Of a stretch of 34,740 nucleotides of DNA, positions 1 through 8,686 are shown one piece after another. Made by a program: the position numbers and the translations under genes. The stretch comes from Akkermansiaceae bacterium UBA5689. Its GTDB lineage: Bacteria; Verrucomicrobiota; Verrucomicrobiia; Verrucomicrobiales; Akkermansiaceae. The notes beneath the pieces were generated by a model that made no database searches, was not told the DNA's origin, and saw nothing but the letters and a program-made list of their open reading frames with translations. The first letter of the stretch is position 1. Each line of letters starts with the position of its first letter. The DNA is taken from positions 1-34,740 of the forward strand of contig DIHT01000071.1 of the NCBI GenBank assembly GCA_002420305.1, in the 5' to 3' direction.

Positions 1-116
1 TTACTCGCCCCGGCAAGGCCTCCCACCAGTAAAGCCGCGACCATACAGAACGAGCTCACCTCCTTCTTCACCGGAGAAAAGATCCTAAGCCCTGCACGCT
101 TCATCTTCTTCTTCAT
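1..116 (-). CDS. N-terminal fragment of an exported or membrane-anchored protein
   Basis: Only the first 38 codons are inside the window; the frame is open to base 1 and continues beyond it. The protein starts with a strongly basic stretch (KKKMKRAGLR, then VKKE) followed by a hydrophobic run (FCMVAALLVGGLAGA), which looks like a signal peptide or N-terminal membrane anchor. The start chosen is the ATG at 116; an in-frame ATG at 104 is an alternative, and neither has a clear Shine-Dalgarno sequence. It begins 16 bases after the stop of the upstream helical-repeat gene on the same strand, so it is probably the third gene of that unit. No function can be assigned from this fragment. Confidence 0.55.
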   Translation of the reverse strand, partial: MKKKMKRAGLRIFSPVKKEVSSFCMVAALLVGGLAGAS

Positions 117-132
117 GACCAAGTAGCGAGCT

Positions 133-1431
133 CTAGTTTGCTTCAGGAGATGCACTCCCTGCAGCTGCGCCACCAGCCCCTCGCTGATCGCCTGCATTGA
201 CGCCCGACCACGCCTGACCAGTCGCCTCCTGCCAGACGTTCGGCGGCAGGTCAATCGAGACGAAGGATTGAGCTGCTGCCTGAGGATCCTGACGATGGAA
301 TTGTCGAAACGCCCGCATCAGGGCACCTTCCCGGACGCGAGGCTCGGAAATTTCATTGGCCCACTCAACCGCCAGAGAGCCATCTGAGTGCGCAAAGGCG
401 GCAGTAAAGCCATTCAGCGCCATGTTCCTCTCATGAGAGGTATCCATGGCCATGATCGACTCGATCGCCCCCTCAGGGTTCTGGGACGCCCAGGCCGCAT
501 ACGCCGCACTCCACGCGCTCGACCTCAAAGGTCCGTCCGGAAGCTCCGCAGCCCATTCCAGAGTCTCCGCCATCCCGCCGTCACGTGCGATTTCACGGGT
601 AAGGGTATCCATGGGCCGCCAGTCAAAATTATTCAGATCTGTAGTCTCAAAGATAAAATCCGTTGCAACCATCACATCGTTATCGACCAGCCCTTCAAGA
701 AGGCGCCTCTCCACCCGGGACGCCACCTCGGGCTCGAGCCCTGAGAACACTTCGATGGCCGCCTGTGGATCCACGCTCGCCAAGCCCGGGATCATATTGC
801 CCAGAAAACCCTCGAAATAATGGTCTGGGATTTCATCAAGATGGGCAATGGCTGTGGCAGGATCATTCGCTCCCCAGGAATAGTCGAAGAGCTGCCATAA
901 CTTACCGTCCACCCCAGCCTGGGCCATTGCCCCTCTCATCATGAAAGCCTGCTCCCGATTGAAGGTCGAGGACTGCATCTCCTCCAGAATCCGGTCGAAT
1001 GCTCTTCGGCGGTCAACCGCTTTTGAACCCTTCACAGCCTGCGCTATGAGGGATGTGATTTCCTTTTTGCCCAGCGGCCCCCTCTGGTTCATCGCAGCTG
1101 AGGCATCCCGCGCAATAAGACTCTGAGCAGCCTGCCGATTCCTGGACCGCATCAACCCCGTCATGCTTTTCGACTGACCAGCCAATGGCACCAGGTCCGC
1201 GGGCTTTGTAGGTTTCACCCCAGGAAGAGGAACATACACATGTGCCTCGCTATCTGCTACTTCTCCGGAACTATTTGTCCGCTCTATGGAGTTCGGAATC
1301 CTTACCGTTCGGAAATCCTTGTCCTGACCGTTGTCCGCCAGCTGCGCTCCCAGTATGAGCGCACCAGTCGTGACGACAGCCCATAGCAGATGGGCGGTCA
1401 CAGCTTTCCTGGGAAGCCATGGCAACTTCAT
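133..1431 (-). CDS. Membrane-anchored helical-repeat protein, paralogue A
   Basis: A 432-residue protein with a short basic start, one hydrophobic segment at about residues 12-31 and a long extracytoplasmic region. From about residue 190 it is made of degenerate repeats of roughly 30-40 residues with the pattern A..WA..LP....R..A and DP.AA, for example EWAAELPDGPLRSSAW, WASQNPEGAIE and RQDPQAAAQSF; these should form paired helices like TPR or Sel1 repeats. The C-terminus is a Gly/Ala/Ser-rich tail. Such repeat proteins are frequent and mostly uncharacterised in Verrucomicrobiota. The ATG overlaps the upstream stop in an ATGA, with a perfect AGGAGG five bases before the start inside the upstream gene, so translational coupling is very likely. 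A scaffold or protein-binding role is inference. Confidence 0.8.
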   Translation of the reverse strand: MKLPWLPRKAVTAHLLWAVVTTGALILGAQLADNGQDKDFRTVRIPNSIERTNSSGEVADSEAHVYVPLPGVKPTKPADLVPLAGQSKSMTGLMRSRNRQAAQSLIARDASAAMNQRGPLGKKEITSLIAQAVKGSKAVDRRRAFDRILEEMQSSTFNREQAFMMRGAMAQAGVDGKLWQLFDYSWGANDPATAIAHLDEIPDHYFEGFLGNMIPGLASVDPQAAIEVFSGLEPEVASRVERRLLEGLVDNDVMVATDFIFETTDLNNFDWRPMDTLTREIARDGGMAETLEWAAELPDGPLRSSAWSAAYAAWASQNPEGAIESIMAMDTSHERNMALNGFTAAFAHSDGSLAVEWANEISEPRVREGALMRAFRQFHRQDPQAAAQSFVSIDLPPNVWQEATGQAWSGVNAGDQRGAGGAAAGSASPEAN

Positions 1432-2789
1432 CGCCGCCTCCTGTCCCTTGAACTCATGATCGATTCCTGCACATCAGCCGAGAGACCTGATCCACTGAGC
1501 CACTCCGTCAAACCTTGACCACCTTTTCGCCTCCACGAGCGAGCTACCTCGACCATGACTTCCTGACGCTGTTCTGGAGCAGCAATAGACTCTGCCCAGC
1601 TCATGGCAGCCGTGGGATCTTCCCAGACCACATGAGTGCTATATCCTGCTACTGCCGCATCCCGCATCGGTGACGCTGGCATGTCCTGAAGATACTCTCC
1701 TGCAGCAGTTGGATCCCTGCGCGCCCATGAATTCAAACTCCCCCTCATCCCAACCTGACGATTTTCACCTTCCGGGAGATTACTGGCCCAATTCAAGGCA
1801 GCCTCGGGATCTCGTCCGGCCCAGTTCGCTCCCACTTCCCAAAAGACTCTCTCCATTCCAGGCTCACTCACAAATCCCTCAGCCCACTGGGCAGTGCCGG
1901 CAGGATCTCGCCCCGCAAAGTGATCTGCCACCCGACCGAGGGCCTCATTACGCATTCTTCCTTCCGGAAGTCCGTCTGCCCAGGTGGAAGCTTCCAGTGG
2001 ATTCTCCGCAGCCCGGAGCACCTCTCCCGTGACGATATGCATATGCCCAGGGTGGGCCTGGCCACTGGAAACCATTCTCTCAACGAATTCAGCTGCCTGC
2101 CTGGGATCTGTATCAGCCAGTCCTTCGACAATCCCCGAGACGAGGTGATGGCGCAACCCATTGATCTCAAGTTTCCGGTCCTTGAGAAGGGGGTCAAAAC
2201 GGGAATCATTTTCCATATCGAGCCCCTCGATCCACGCCATCGCCTCTCCTGGATTGACCCCCGCCCACCCTGCGAGAGCTGGCTTCATGTCATCCTCTTC
2301 CGTGTCGATCCCGAACATGATCGCGTCCACTCCGGCCACCGCTCCCCACGCGTAGTGAAATTCCTGAAACTCAGCACTCCGGTGATCCTGCCCCTCGATC
2401 TCCCCCCTGATCAGAAGAGCATTTTCAGCCGTTAAACCCTGTAGTAATTTGGAGAATGCCAAACGCTTCGCTACCGGATCAGAGGAGCCCCGGAAGGTCT
2501 CCCCCAGATTTGTGATCTCACTCTCGCTGAGAACTACTTTTTGCGACAGGATACTCGAAATACCCTCCTTCGCTCCTGCCCCAAGACCCGCGCCAGCCAT
2601 CTCACCTCTCTTAACCCGGGAACCCTCTCTCTCATCTTCCAACCCCGATTTGGAACCCGCTCGCTCTCCGGTCCGGGGAATAGAGAATTGCCCCTTCTCT
2701 GAGGATGAGGGCAAAAGAAAATAGCCAACCAAAAACGCTCCCAGCGCAGTTGCCCCCCAGATGAGGTGTGTTCGAGAAACTTGTTTCAT
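1428..2789 (-). CDS. Membrane-anchored helical-repeat protein, paralogue B
   Basis: This 453-residue protein has the same plan as its downstream neighbour: a short basic start, a hydrophobic anchor at about residues 8-25 (IWGATALGAFLVGYFL), a charged low-complexity linker, then helical repeats. The repeats are more regular than in the paralogue, with WADGLPEGRMRNEAL, WAGRDPEAALNWASNLPEG and WARRDPTAAGEYL spaced about 32 residues apart. The start at 2789 was preferred over an in-frame ATG at 2810 because it aligns with the MK start of the paralogue; neither has a Shine-Dalgarno sequence. The C-terminus ends in arginines (RDRRRR), whose codons form the AGGAGG ribosome site of the next gene. The pair looks like a tandem duplication that has diverged. 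The function is unknown. Confidence 0.8.
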   Translation of the reverse strand: MKQVSRTHLIWGATALGAFLVGYFLLPSSSEKGQFSIPRTGERAGSKSGLEDEREGSRVKRGEMAGAGLGAGAKEGISSILSQKVVLSESEITNLGETFRGSSDPVAKRLAFSKLLQGLTAENALLIRGEIEGQDHRSAEFQEFHYAWGAVAGVDAIMFGIDTEEDDMKPALAGWAGVNPGEAMAWIEGLDMENDSRFDPLLKDRKLEINGLRHHLVSGIVEGLADTDPRQAAEFVERMVSSGQAHPGHMHIVTGEVLRAAENPLEASTWADGLPEGRMRNEALGRVADHFAGRDPAGTAQWAEGFVSEPGMERVFWEVGANWAGRDPEAALNWASNLPEGENRQVGMRGSLNSWARRDPTAAGEYLQDMPASPMRDAAVAGYSTHVVWEDPTAAMSWAESIAAPEQRQEVMVEVARSWRRKGGQGLTEWLSGSGLSADVQESIMSSRDRRRR

Positions 2790-2810
2790 GATCTGGAGCC
2801 AGCACCCCAT

Positions 2811-3099
2811 CTTTTATTGACGTCTCTGTTCCCACTATCCGCTATTTTGCTCCCAATTTGGACCTTTTTTTTCCTGTTTTCGTCGCACGAAAGTGCCAAA
2901 ACCGCCACCGTCACCCCAGTCTCTCGATTTTAGCGCCCATTCGAAACCGGCAATCGCGTCAGAATATCCCTGACGTTCTTCATCCCAGCCTGTCTCGATC
3001 CAAAATCCCGAGCGATTCCTAGACCTCACCAACCAAGGTGTGATTGACCGCAGACCTCTGCGAGCAAGAGTCCTGTTGGGGCTCTCGTGGATCTCAAAG
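2811..3099. other. Intergenic stretch without a supported gene
   Basis: About 290 bases separate the NIPSNAP protein gene from the helical-repeat pair, all on the minus strand. A minus-strand frame is open here (to a stop at 2835) but has no ATG and no ribosome site, and continues upstream into the wrong frame of the 710-residue gene. I see no convincing promoter or hairpin, although a promoter for the repeat genes is expected in this interval. Confidence 0.4.
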
Positions 3100-5232
3100 C
3101 TACTTAAGAGGCGAAAAGCCGAGGGCGCGGAGAAAGATCACATCCGACTGTGTCGACAGGACATCCCCGTTGACCGCCTCCTGCTTTGAAGAAAGATCCC
3201 GGTGAAGCCCCTTCCACGCGGCCTCTGCCTGTTCACGATCCTTGTGATAAAAAAGGCTAAAAAGGGAGTTCTCTGAGGAGGGTTTATCAAACGGGGCCCA
3301 CGATCCAATCTCGCTCATTCCATGCTTGGAAAACAGGGGCCTCAGTTGCCCTTCGAACCAATCACCCGGCACTGCCGTCTCTCCCGGAGCTCCCGCATAA
3401 CTACGCAATTCATAGATGCCTCCCGGTTGCTTGATCGCAACCTCCCGGAGGCGGGAATACGGCTTCTCATTCAGGAAGATACTTTCCGGTTTCTTCGCCA
3501 GCAGTCCCTGAAACTCGGGTTTATCCAATACTCGCTCCCATTCCCGGTCGTTGGAGAAATTTACCCAGTTCCGATAGGCATCGTAGCGAGATTCGTGTCT
3601 AAGCAGGTAAACCAACCTTCGCCGTTTCTTGGCAGGGCCCCCGGTAGGGATCCAGTAGCCCAGAGCCTCCAACTTATGCCTACGAAAAATCCGGTCGGTG
3701 TGATCCTTGAAGCGCTTGATCAGATCCCCATGCCTGCCCTCGGCCGCGGAATAGATCCGCAACTCATGAAGTGGACCTTCCATAAGACGCGGAGAGCGCA
3801 GGGACTCCTTTTCGATCAGCTCCGCGTCCCTCCCTTTCGTCTGACCCAGCGCAACCTCCAGGGGCGCCTCAAAAATCCAGGCCATGTCATCTGATATCTT
3901 ACGACTCGCATCGTGACCCCCGACATAGATGCCATTATCGGAGAAAGGAGAAAGACAGAAGGCTCTCGGTGAGACCAGAACCGGCTTACCCGGTTTGTAT
4001 TCGTTATTGATCTCGTGCAGGGTGTAACTCAGATCACTCCTGCGAACAGCATACATAGCCCCACCATACAGAGCGCTTCCTTTCCAGCGCAGCTCGTGCT
4101 TCTCGCGGATATTCCCTTGGAAACCAATGAGATGAACCGTCTCCCCGCTCTCTGGATCAATGACTGGATACATCATGTTGTGAGCACCCAAGGTGTAGCT
4201 CACCTCCACCCCCAGCTTCCTGCTCATCAGATCCATAATACTCACCTCATCATGCAGCGTGAATCCTCCCCTACCATCCGGGTCCAGCCGTTTAACCTGA
4301 CTCGCAGAGCGGGCGCCCGGGGCCCAGATAAACAAGAGGGATTCCCCTGCCCCCCTCGGATTCCTGACCGCACTCAACCCCCGGATACCGCCCACGTCTG
4401 TATCGGCATCCTCATAAAGATCCAGAACCACACGGTAGCGAGCCGGCGCTCCATCAACACGCTGGTAGATCGCACCACCCTCGGAAAAGAACAGCGAGTT
4501 ATTGGCCCGCGTGATACCAAGGGGTCTCGTTCTGAAGGAACCCTCGGAAAGGAAGGGGTGCTCAAGGTGGCGCTCCCACCTGATTTTCCCCGGAAGGCTC
4601 TCATCGTAGGTGCCTGAGATAATCCCGGGGTTCCCAAGTGAAAGAAAGAGTCGCTCTACCCCGGTCTCCTTGTCCCGATGCACTTCCATGTCCCTGGGGA
4701 CCCAGCGGATCCCACCTGCGCTGGACCCGTGTCGCACAAGAGTGTGAACCCAAGCTCCTTTTTCATCGTCCCGAATCCAGACCGAGACCGCTCCTCCCTT
4801 CTCAAAATTAGCACCCGCAGCCATGACAAGAAGCTTGTGTGGCTGGGCAAGCAAACCACCGCTCCTGTCTCGGGTAAACGTCACTGACTTCAGGACGTTT
4901 CCCTTCATATACTCCAGCCCCATCCCATTGGTCTTTCCCGTATCGAGGTCAACCTGCCATTCTCCGCCTGCCTGATCGAGGCGCAGAACCTGAGCACTCT
5001 GCCTCTCTCCTTCCGGAGGGATAACCCAACGCGCATCAACCCAGTAACCATTAGCTGCATACATCTTCCCCTTGTGGGCCACGAGGTGCATGATCTCGGA
5101 CCCCCCGGCGTAGGCTCCCGACTGGTCGATATAGCCCGCGGCATAACTCTGGCTCCAGCGGGGTTCACCCAGCGCAAAAGAAGCAAGGGCGATAGCACTC
5201 CCAGTAAAAAGGATATGGCAGGAAGATATCAT
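3100..5232 (-). CDS. Secreted propeller-like protein with two C-terminal NIPSNAP domains
   Basis: A 710-residue protein with a signal peptide (residues 1 to about 22, ending FALG). Residues about 25-480 are beta-rich and lack a catalytic motif I recognise; repeated short strands such as KLLVMAAGANF and RLFLSLGNPG suggest a WD40/PQQ-like propeller. From about residue 486 there are two ferredoxin-like NIPSNAP domains in tandem, the first starting HELRIYSAAEGR and the second, from about residue 604, starting GIYELRSYAG. Each carries the family pattern Y-LR-Y, a G-W segment and a W-F or W-L segment. NIPSNAP domains are dimeric alpha-beta barrels of poorly defined function, sometimes in redox or catabolic enzymes. 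The gene stands alone, divergent from pyk. The fusion is unusual. Calling the N-terminal part a propeller is inference. Confidence 0.75.
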   Translation of the reverse strand: MISSCHILFTGSAIALASFALGEPRWSQSYAAGYIDQSGAYAGGSEIMHLVAHKGKMYAANGYWVDARWVIPPEGERQSAQVLRLDQAGGEWQVDLDTGKTNGMGLEYMKGNVLKSVTFTRDRSGGLLAQPHKLLVMAAGANFEKGGAVSVWIRDDEKGAWVHTLVRHGSSAGGIRWVPRDMEVHRDKETGVERLFLSLGNPGIISGTYDESLPGKIRWERHLEHPFLSEGSFRTRPLGITRANNSLFFSEGGAIYQRVDGAPARYRVVLDLYEDADTDVGGIRGLSAVRNPRGAGESLLFIWAPGARSASQVKRLDPDGRGGFTLHDEVSIMDLMSRKLGVEVSYTLGAHNMMYPVIDPESGETVHLIGFQGNIREKHELRWKGSALYGGAMYAVRRSDLSYTLHEINNEYKPGKPVLVSPRAFCLSPFSDNGIYVGGHDASRKISDDMAWIFEAPLEVALGQTKGRDAELIEKESLRSPRLMEGPLHELRIYSAAEGRHGDLIKRFKDHTDRIFRRHKLEALGYWIPTGGPAKKRRRLVYLLRHESRYDAYRNWVNFSNDREWERVLDKPEFQGLLAKKPESIFLNEKPYSRLREVAIKQPGGIYELRSYAGAPGETAVPGDWFEGQLRPLFSKHGMSEIGSWAPFDKPSSENSLFSLFYHKDREQAEAAWKGLHRDLSSKQEAVNGDVLSTQSDVIFLRALGFSPLK

Positions 5233-5311
5233 TCAGGGACTTCAGGCACCTTGGCATCATCACGATGATCGAGCCAAGCGGGGAATTTTCCATCCCTCTT
5301 CAGCTTGCCCC

Positions 5312-5327
5312 TCATAATCCCTTATGA
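5312..5327. promoter_or_regulatory. Palindrome TCATAA-N4-TTATGA, possible operator
   Basis: The arms TCATAA and TTATGA are perfect 6-base inverted repeats separated by TCCC. The site lies 80 bases upstream of the start of the NIPSNAP protein gene and 214 bases upstream of pyk. Symmetry of this size is compatible with binding of a dimeric regulator, but short AT-rich palindromes also arise by chance and no regulator is encoded nearby. Confidence 0.25.
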
Positions 5328-5388
5328 ACTACTTCTGGGCGGGGAAACGATGCCCTCCAATTCGAGAAAAGGACTCGCAGGGCGATCA

Positions 5389-5394
5389 TATAAG
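5389..5394 (+). promoter_or_regulatory. Possible -10 element (TATAAG) for pyk
   Basis: TATAAG matches the sigma-70 -10 consensus at five of six bases. No good -35 hexamer lies 16-18 bases upstream. If used, the pyk leader would be about 145 bases. Confidence 0.2.
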
Positions 5395-5540
5395 CACACC
5401 CAAACCGAGGAGAGACAGGGTCGCTCAGTCATCACAATCTTGGTTCTGATGGGTGAAAGCAGAAACACCGCTCCCCTTCGTTATCCCTCTTTTCTCCCAT
5501 TGCTCTTGTCCCCGCCCCTGTTGCCCGGCAGAATGATTCA

Positions 5541-6944
5541 ATGAGGAGAACACGATTACTTGCGACCCTCGGACCGGCAACTGAGACCCTCGAGGCGATT
5601 CAGGAACTTGTCGTGGCGGGGGCCGACACCTTCCGGCTCAACATGAGCCACGCCTCCCACGATTGGGCCAGGATGGTTTCGGGCCTTGTCCGGGAAGCTG
5701 CAAGCGATGCCCCGAGGGGACGCACGGTGGGCCTGCTCTTCGATCTTCAGGGCCCCTCAATTCGTACTGGCACTTTGCCTGAAGCCTTCTCCCTCAAGGA
5801 GGGAGACGAGGTTGAGTTCCGGTGCCGCGACAGTGAACCCCGAATCCCCTTGTCCACCACGGTCAACTACAGCGGAATTATTGAGGATGTTTCCGAGGGT
5901 GACTCCCTGCTGGTTGATAATGGAAGCATGATCATGAGAGTAAAAGCGATCGACGAGGATCGAATCACCTGCACGGTAAGAACCGATGGTCAGCTAGGAT
6001 CGAGGCGCCATATCAACCTGCCCGGGGTCAGACTGAACCTGCCTGCCCTCACCGAAAAGGATCGGGCCGACATCAAGTTGGCCACGGAGTGCGACGCGGA
6101 CTTTATTGCGGGCTCTTTCGTACGGGACGGAGAGCACGTGCGGGAGTTACGGGCCGAGATCGAGCAATCTGGAGGCCATGCCCAGATCATCTCAAAGCTG
6201 GAAGACCAGGAGGCCATCAAACACCTTGATGACATTGTACAAGCCTCTGACCTCGTGATGGTGGCCCGGGGGGATCTGGGAATCGAGGTGCATATTGAGG
6301 AATTGCCCATCATCCAGCGGCGAATCGTCAAACGATGTCACGAACTTGGGCGCCGAGTCATTGTGGCCACCCACCTTCTCGAGTCCATGATCGACAATCC
6401 TACTCCCACAAGGGCCGAGGTTACCGACTGTGCCAATGCTGTTTATGAAGAGGCAGACGCCCTGATGGTATCCGGGGAAACCTCCGTCGGACGCCATCCT
6501 CGCCGCTGCATTGAAGTCCTCGACCGCGTGGCTCGCAGGATCGAACGTTCTGGAGGACTCGGATATGCCCGGGATGCGGACCTCCCCACCAAACGGCAGA
6601 GGGCCGTCAAAGCTGCCGTCGGCCTTGCTGACTCCATCCCGGATGCCGCCCTTGTCGTCTTTACTCGGAGTGGCGCCACTGCAAACCAAGCTGCCCTTCT
6701 CCGGCCGCGGGGTCCGATCTATGCCTTCACTCCGGACGCGAAAGTCTGTCGAGGGCTCTCCCTCTCACGTGGGGTTCGCCCCTTTGTAATCCCGTTTCAG
6801 GAGAAACCCCGGGAAACGATCGCCGGAGCAATTACTACCCTGCGCAACCGCCGTGACATACCCGCAGGGACTCCCCTCGTGATCTTTTCTGATACCTTTC
6901 AGGTTGAGAAGGCGGTTGACTCCATCCTCCTCGAACACGCGTGA
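5541..6944 (+). CDS. pyk: Pyruvate kinase
   Basis: Converts phosphoenolpyruvate and ADP to pyruvate and ATP, the last step of glycolysis, in the cytoplasm. The 467 residues match the usual bacterial length of about 470. Visible motifs are the substrate-binding Arg32 in TFRLNMSH, the DLQGPSIRTG block near residue 68, the catalytic lysine Lys219 with metal ligand Glu221 in ISKLED, the second metal ligand Asp245 in VARGDLGIE, Thr277 in ATHLLESM, and SGETSVGRHP near residue 311. The segment usually written ATQMLESM reads ATHLLESM here and SGETA reads SGETS, both tolerated substitutions. The short C-terminal domain is present. The ATG has no clear Shine-Dalgarno sequence but the frame begins exactly at the family start (RRTRLLATLGPAT). 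Confidence 0.97.
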   Translation: MRRTRLLATLGPATETLEAIQELVVAGADTFRLNMSHASHDWARMVSGLVREAASDAPRGRTVGLLFDLQGPSIRTGTLPEAFSLKEGDEVEFRCRDSEPRIPLSTTVNYSGIIEDVSEGDSLLVDNGSMIMRVKAIDEDRITCTVRTDGQLGSRRHINLPGVRLNLPALTEKDRADIKLATECDADFIAGSFVRDGEHVRELRAEIEQSGGHAQIISKLEDQEAIKHLDDIVQASDLVMVARGDLGIEVHIEELPIIQRRIVKRCHELGRRVIVATHLLESMIDNPTPTRAEVTDCANAVYEEADALMVSGETSVGRHPRRCIEVLDRVARRIERSGGLGYARDADLPTKRQRAVKAAVGLADSIPDAALVVFTRSGATANQAALLRPRGPIYAFTPDAKVCRGLSLSRGVRPFVIPFQEKPRETIAGAITTLRNRRDIPAGTPLVIFSDTFQVEKAVDSILLEHA

Positions 6945-6965
6945 GGACCCGCCCTCCCCGATGTC

Positions 6966-6985
6966 TCAGCCCGCCTTCAGGCTGA
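6966..6985. terminator. Short hairpin between convergent genes
   Basis: TCAGCC and GGCTGA form a 6-base stem around an 8-base loop, between the pyk stop and the end of the facing membrane protein gene, whose stop codon lies in the loop. Neither strand has a following T-run, so intrinsic termination is uncertain. Confidence 0.25.
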
Positions 6986-8356
6986 ACTCTCACCTTCGGA
7001 CTCGACCTTTCGCACGAATGCCACTTCCTTGACCCGGCGCTCGTCAGCCTCGGTAACTTCAATCTGATAGTCTCCTGCTCCGACTTTATCTCCTACGATC
7101 GGGAGGCGCCCTAGCTTGGCAGAGAGGTAGCCGCCTATCGTTGTCGCCTCCGCCGCCTCGAGGTTCGCAGAGGCCACATGAGCTCCCAGCTCACTCAGCG
7201 GCAGAGACCCCGCTATTAGAATCCGATCGCTATTCGAGACCATGGCCTGCTGGGGCTCGGCATCAAATTCATCGCGGATATCTCCCACCAGTTTTTCGAG
7301 CACATTATCGAGAAATACGACTCCCATGGGATCGCCAAACTCGTTCACGACCAACGCAAGGTGAGACCGCTCCCTGAGAAAGAGAGTCAGCAGAGTATCC
7401 AGACGCATGGCCCCTGGAACAGTGGGCATATCGCGCCGGAGCTCACGGAGGTCCAGCTCCGCATCATCTGAAACCGCAACAAGATCCTTTAAATGAATCA
7501 TCCCGAGAGTGCGATCGAGATGCCCCTCTACCAGCGGGAAGCGCGTATGCTGTGTCTTGATCGCACGAGAAAGGTTGCCCTGTGGCGTTTCCTTGAGATC
7601 GAAGACAATCACCTCACCTCGCGGAATCATGACGTCGAGCACCTTGAGCTCGTTCAATTCAAGCGCCTTGATGAGGATTTCCCGCTCCGTAGTGGTCACC
7701 TCTGCGTGCTTCTCGCTCTCCTCGACAAGCTGAGCAAGCTCTTCTGCGCTGTGGACCTCATCATGGCCTGTAGGATCCACCTTGAAAAACCGACGTAAAA
7801 TCCACCCAGCTGATCCGTTGATGATCCAGATCGCCCATCCAAAGCTCCAATAAAACCAATGCAGCGGCCGAATCAACCAGAGCGTCGTGGGCAGCGCCTT
7901 GCGGATGGCAAGAACCTTTGGAACCTGCTCCCCTACCACCACGTGGATATACGAGAACGACGCCGCAGCGATCAGGAAAGAGGTCACCCTGATCGCCACC
8001 GGGTGCCATCCGGTTTCGTGGAGGAGAGGAGCAACCAGCTTAAAGACCAGCGGCTCACCGAGCATGCCAAGCACGAGTGAGGCAACCGTGATTCCGAGCT
8101 GACCTGCGGAAAGGTATCCGTCCAGTTTCGCGAGAGCTCTCAGAGCGAGATGCGAGTCACGGGCCCCTTTGGCTTGCGCCTCAAGGACCTGACTTTTCCG
8201 CACTTTGACGAGAGCAAACTCCACCGCCACGAAAAACGCATTGAGAACCAGGAAGATGAAAATTCCGGCAAGATACAAAAGAAGCTCATTCCAACCGGGA
8301 AGACTTGTCGGAATCTCGGAGCCACTCGCTAACACAAATTGGATGGACGAACTCAT
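6977..8356 (-). CDS. CNNM/CorC-type membrane protein with CBS domains (hemolysin family)
   Basis: A 459-residue inner-membrane protein of the DUF21-CBS-CorC_HlyC family, whose members export or sense Mg2+ and related cations; older annotations call them hemolysins. The DUF21/CNNM membrane domain covers about residues 20-200, with helices such as YLAGIFIFLVLNAFFVAVEF and the family segments GQLGITVASL and VGEQVPKVLAI. It is followed by the linker HSAEELAQLVEES, TEREILIKALEL, a pair of CBS motifs from about residue 235 (VMIPRGEVIVF, HLALVVNEFG) and a C-terminal CorC domain of about 80 residues. It is the third gene of the run rpsN-fmdB-this gene, 12 bases after the zinc ribbon gene. The ATG has no Shine-Dalgarno sequence. 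The transported ion cannot be stated from sequence. Confidence 0.9.
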   Translation of the reverse strand: MSSSIQFVLASGSEIPTSLPGWNELLLYLAGIFIFLVLNAFFVAVEFALVKVRKSQVLEAQAKGARDSHLALRALAKLDGYLSAGQLGITVASLVLGMLGEPLVFKLVAPLLHETGWHPVAIRVTSFLIAAASFSYIHVVVGEQVPKVLAIRKALPTTLWLIRPLHWFYWSFGWAIWIINGSAGWILRRFFKVDPTGHDEVHSAEELAQLVEESEKHAEVTTTEREILIKALELNELKVLDVMIPRGEVIVFDLKETPQGNLSRAIKTQHTRFPLVEGHLDRTLGMIHLKDLVAVSDDAELDLRELRRDMPTVPGAMRLDTLLTLFLRERSHLALVVNEFGDPMGVVFLDNVLEKLVGDIRDEFDAEPQQAMVSNSDRILIAGSLPLSELGAHVASANLEAAEATTIGGYLSAKLGRLPIVGDKVGAGDYQIEVTEADERRVKEVAFVRKVESEGESSA

Positions 8357-8368
8357 GAGGGGTGGTCC

Positions 8369-8629
8369 CTACAATTTTTCAAAAACACCTTCGTCTCGTT
8401 TTTCGAGAACAGTGAAACCGGCATTCTTAGCTGCCTTTGCTGAAAACGGCTTTGCCACCCGGGGCGAATGGACCCGGCTGACTACCTTACGTACCGGATT
8501 CTTGCACAGAGGACAGAATTCCAGCGCAGGCCGGTCTACCGGCCGTCTCAACTCGAAACCACGGGAGCAGCGAACACAGCTCTTGGACGGATCACCCGGG
8601 TTTTCAGATAGATACTCGTAAAGGGGCAT
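8369..8629 (-). CDS. FmdB-family zinc ribbon protein
   Basis: An 86-residue protein starting MPLYEY, the usual first residues of FmdB-type zinc ribbon proteins. Two cysteine pairs, CVRC at 18-21 and CPLC at 39-42, should bind one zinc ion. The end (GFTVLEKRDEGVFEKL) is also typical of the family. FmdB proteins were named as putative regulators of formamidase, but the function of most members is unknown. The gene lies between rpsN and the CNNM/CorC-type gene on the same strand, with 57 and 12 bases between them, so co-transcription is likely. No Shine-Dalgarno sequence is seen before the ATG. Confidence 0.9.
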   Translation of the reverse strand: MPLYEYLSENPGDPSKSCVRCSRGFELRRPVDRPALEFCPLCKNPVRKVVSRVHSPRVAKPFSAKAAKNAGFTVLEKRDEGVFEKL

Positions 8630-8686
8630 CTTGAGAGCGGTCGGCAGGGCTCTATTACCACTGCAATTCGAACCGCAGGAGGTAGC

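Larger units (their letters stand above)
5233..5540. other. Divergent intergenic region upstream of pyk
   Basis: This 308-base gap lies between two divergently transcribed genes, so it should hold promoters for both. It contains a short palindrome at 5312-5327 and a -10-like TATAAG at 5389-5394, listed separately. A plus-strand open frame of 79 codons (5305-5544) crosses it but overlaps the pyk start, has no ribosome site and looks like chance. No other structure was seen. Confidence 0.45.

Noticed and set aside
2835..3032. Minus-strand open frame of 65 codons in the gap before the NIPSNAP gene
   Set aside because: No ATG, only TTG/GTG starts without a ribosome site, and the frame runs on into the wrong frame of the 710-residue gene.
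5305..5544. Plus-strand open frame upstream of pyk
   Set aside because: It overlaps the well-supported pyk start, has Pro/Leu/Ser-rich low-information sequence and no ribosome site.
8650..8686. GGTTCGAATT on the minus strand, resembling a tRNA T-loop
   Set aside because: The 5-pair T-stem does not form correctly (the invariant G53-C61 pair is missing), and no acceptor stem, D-arm or anticodon arm surrounds it.
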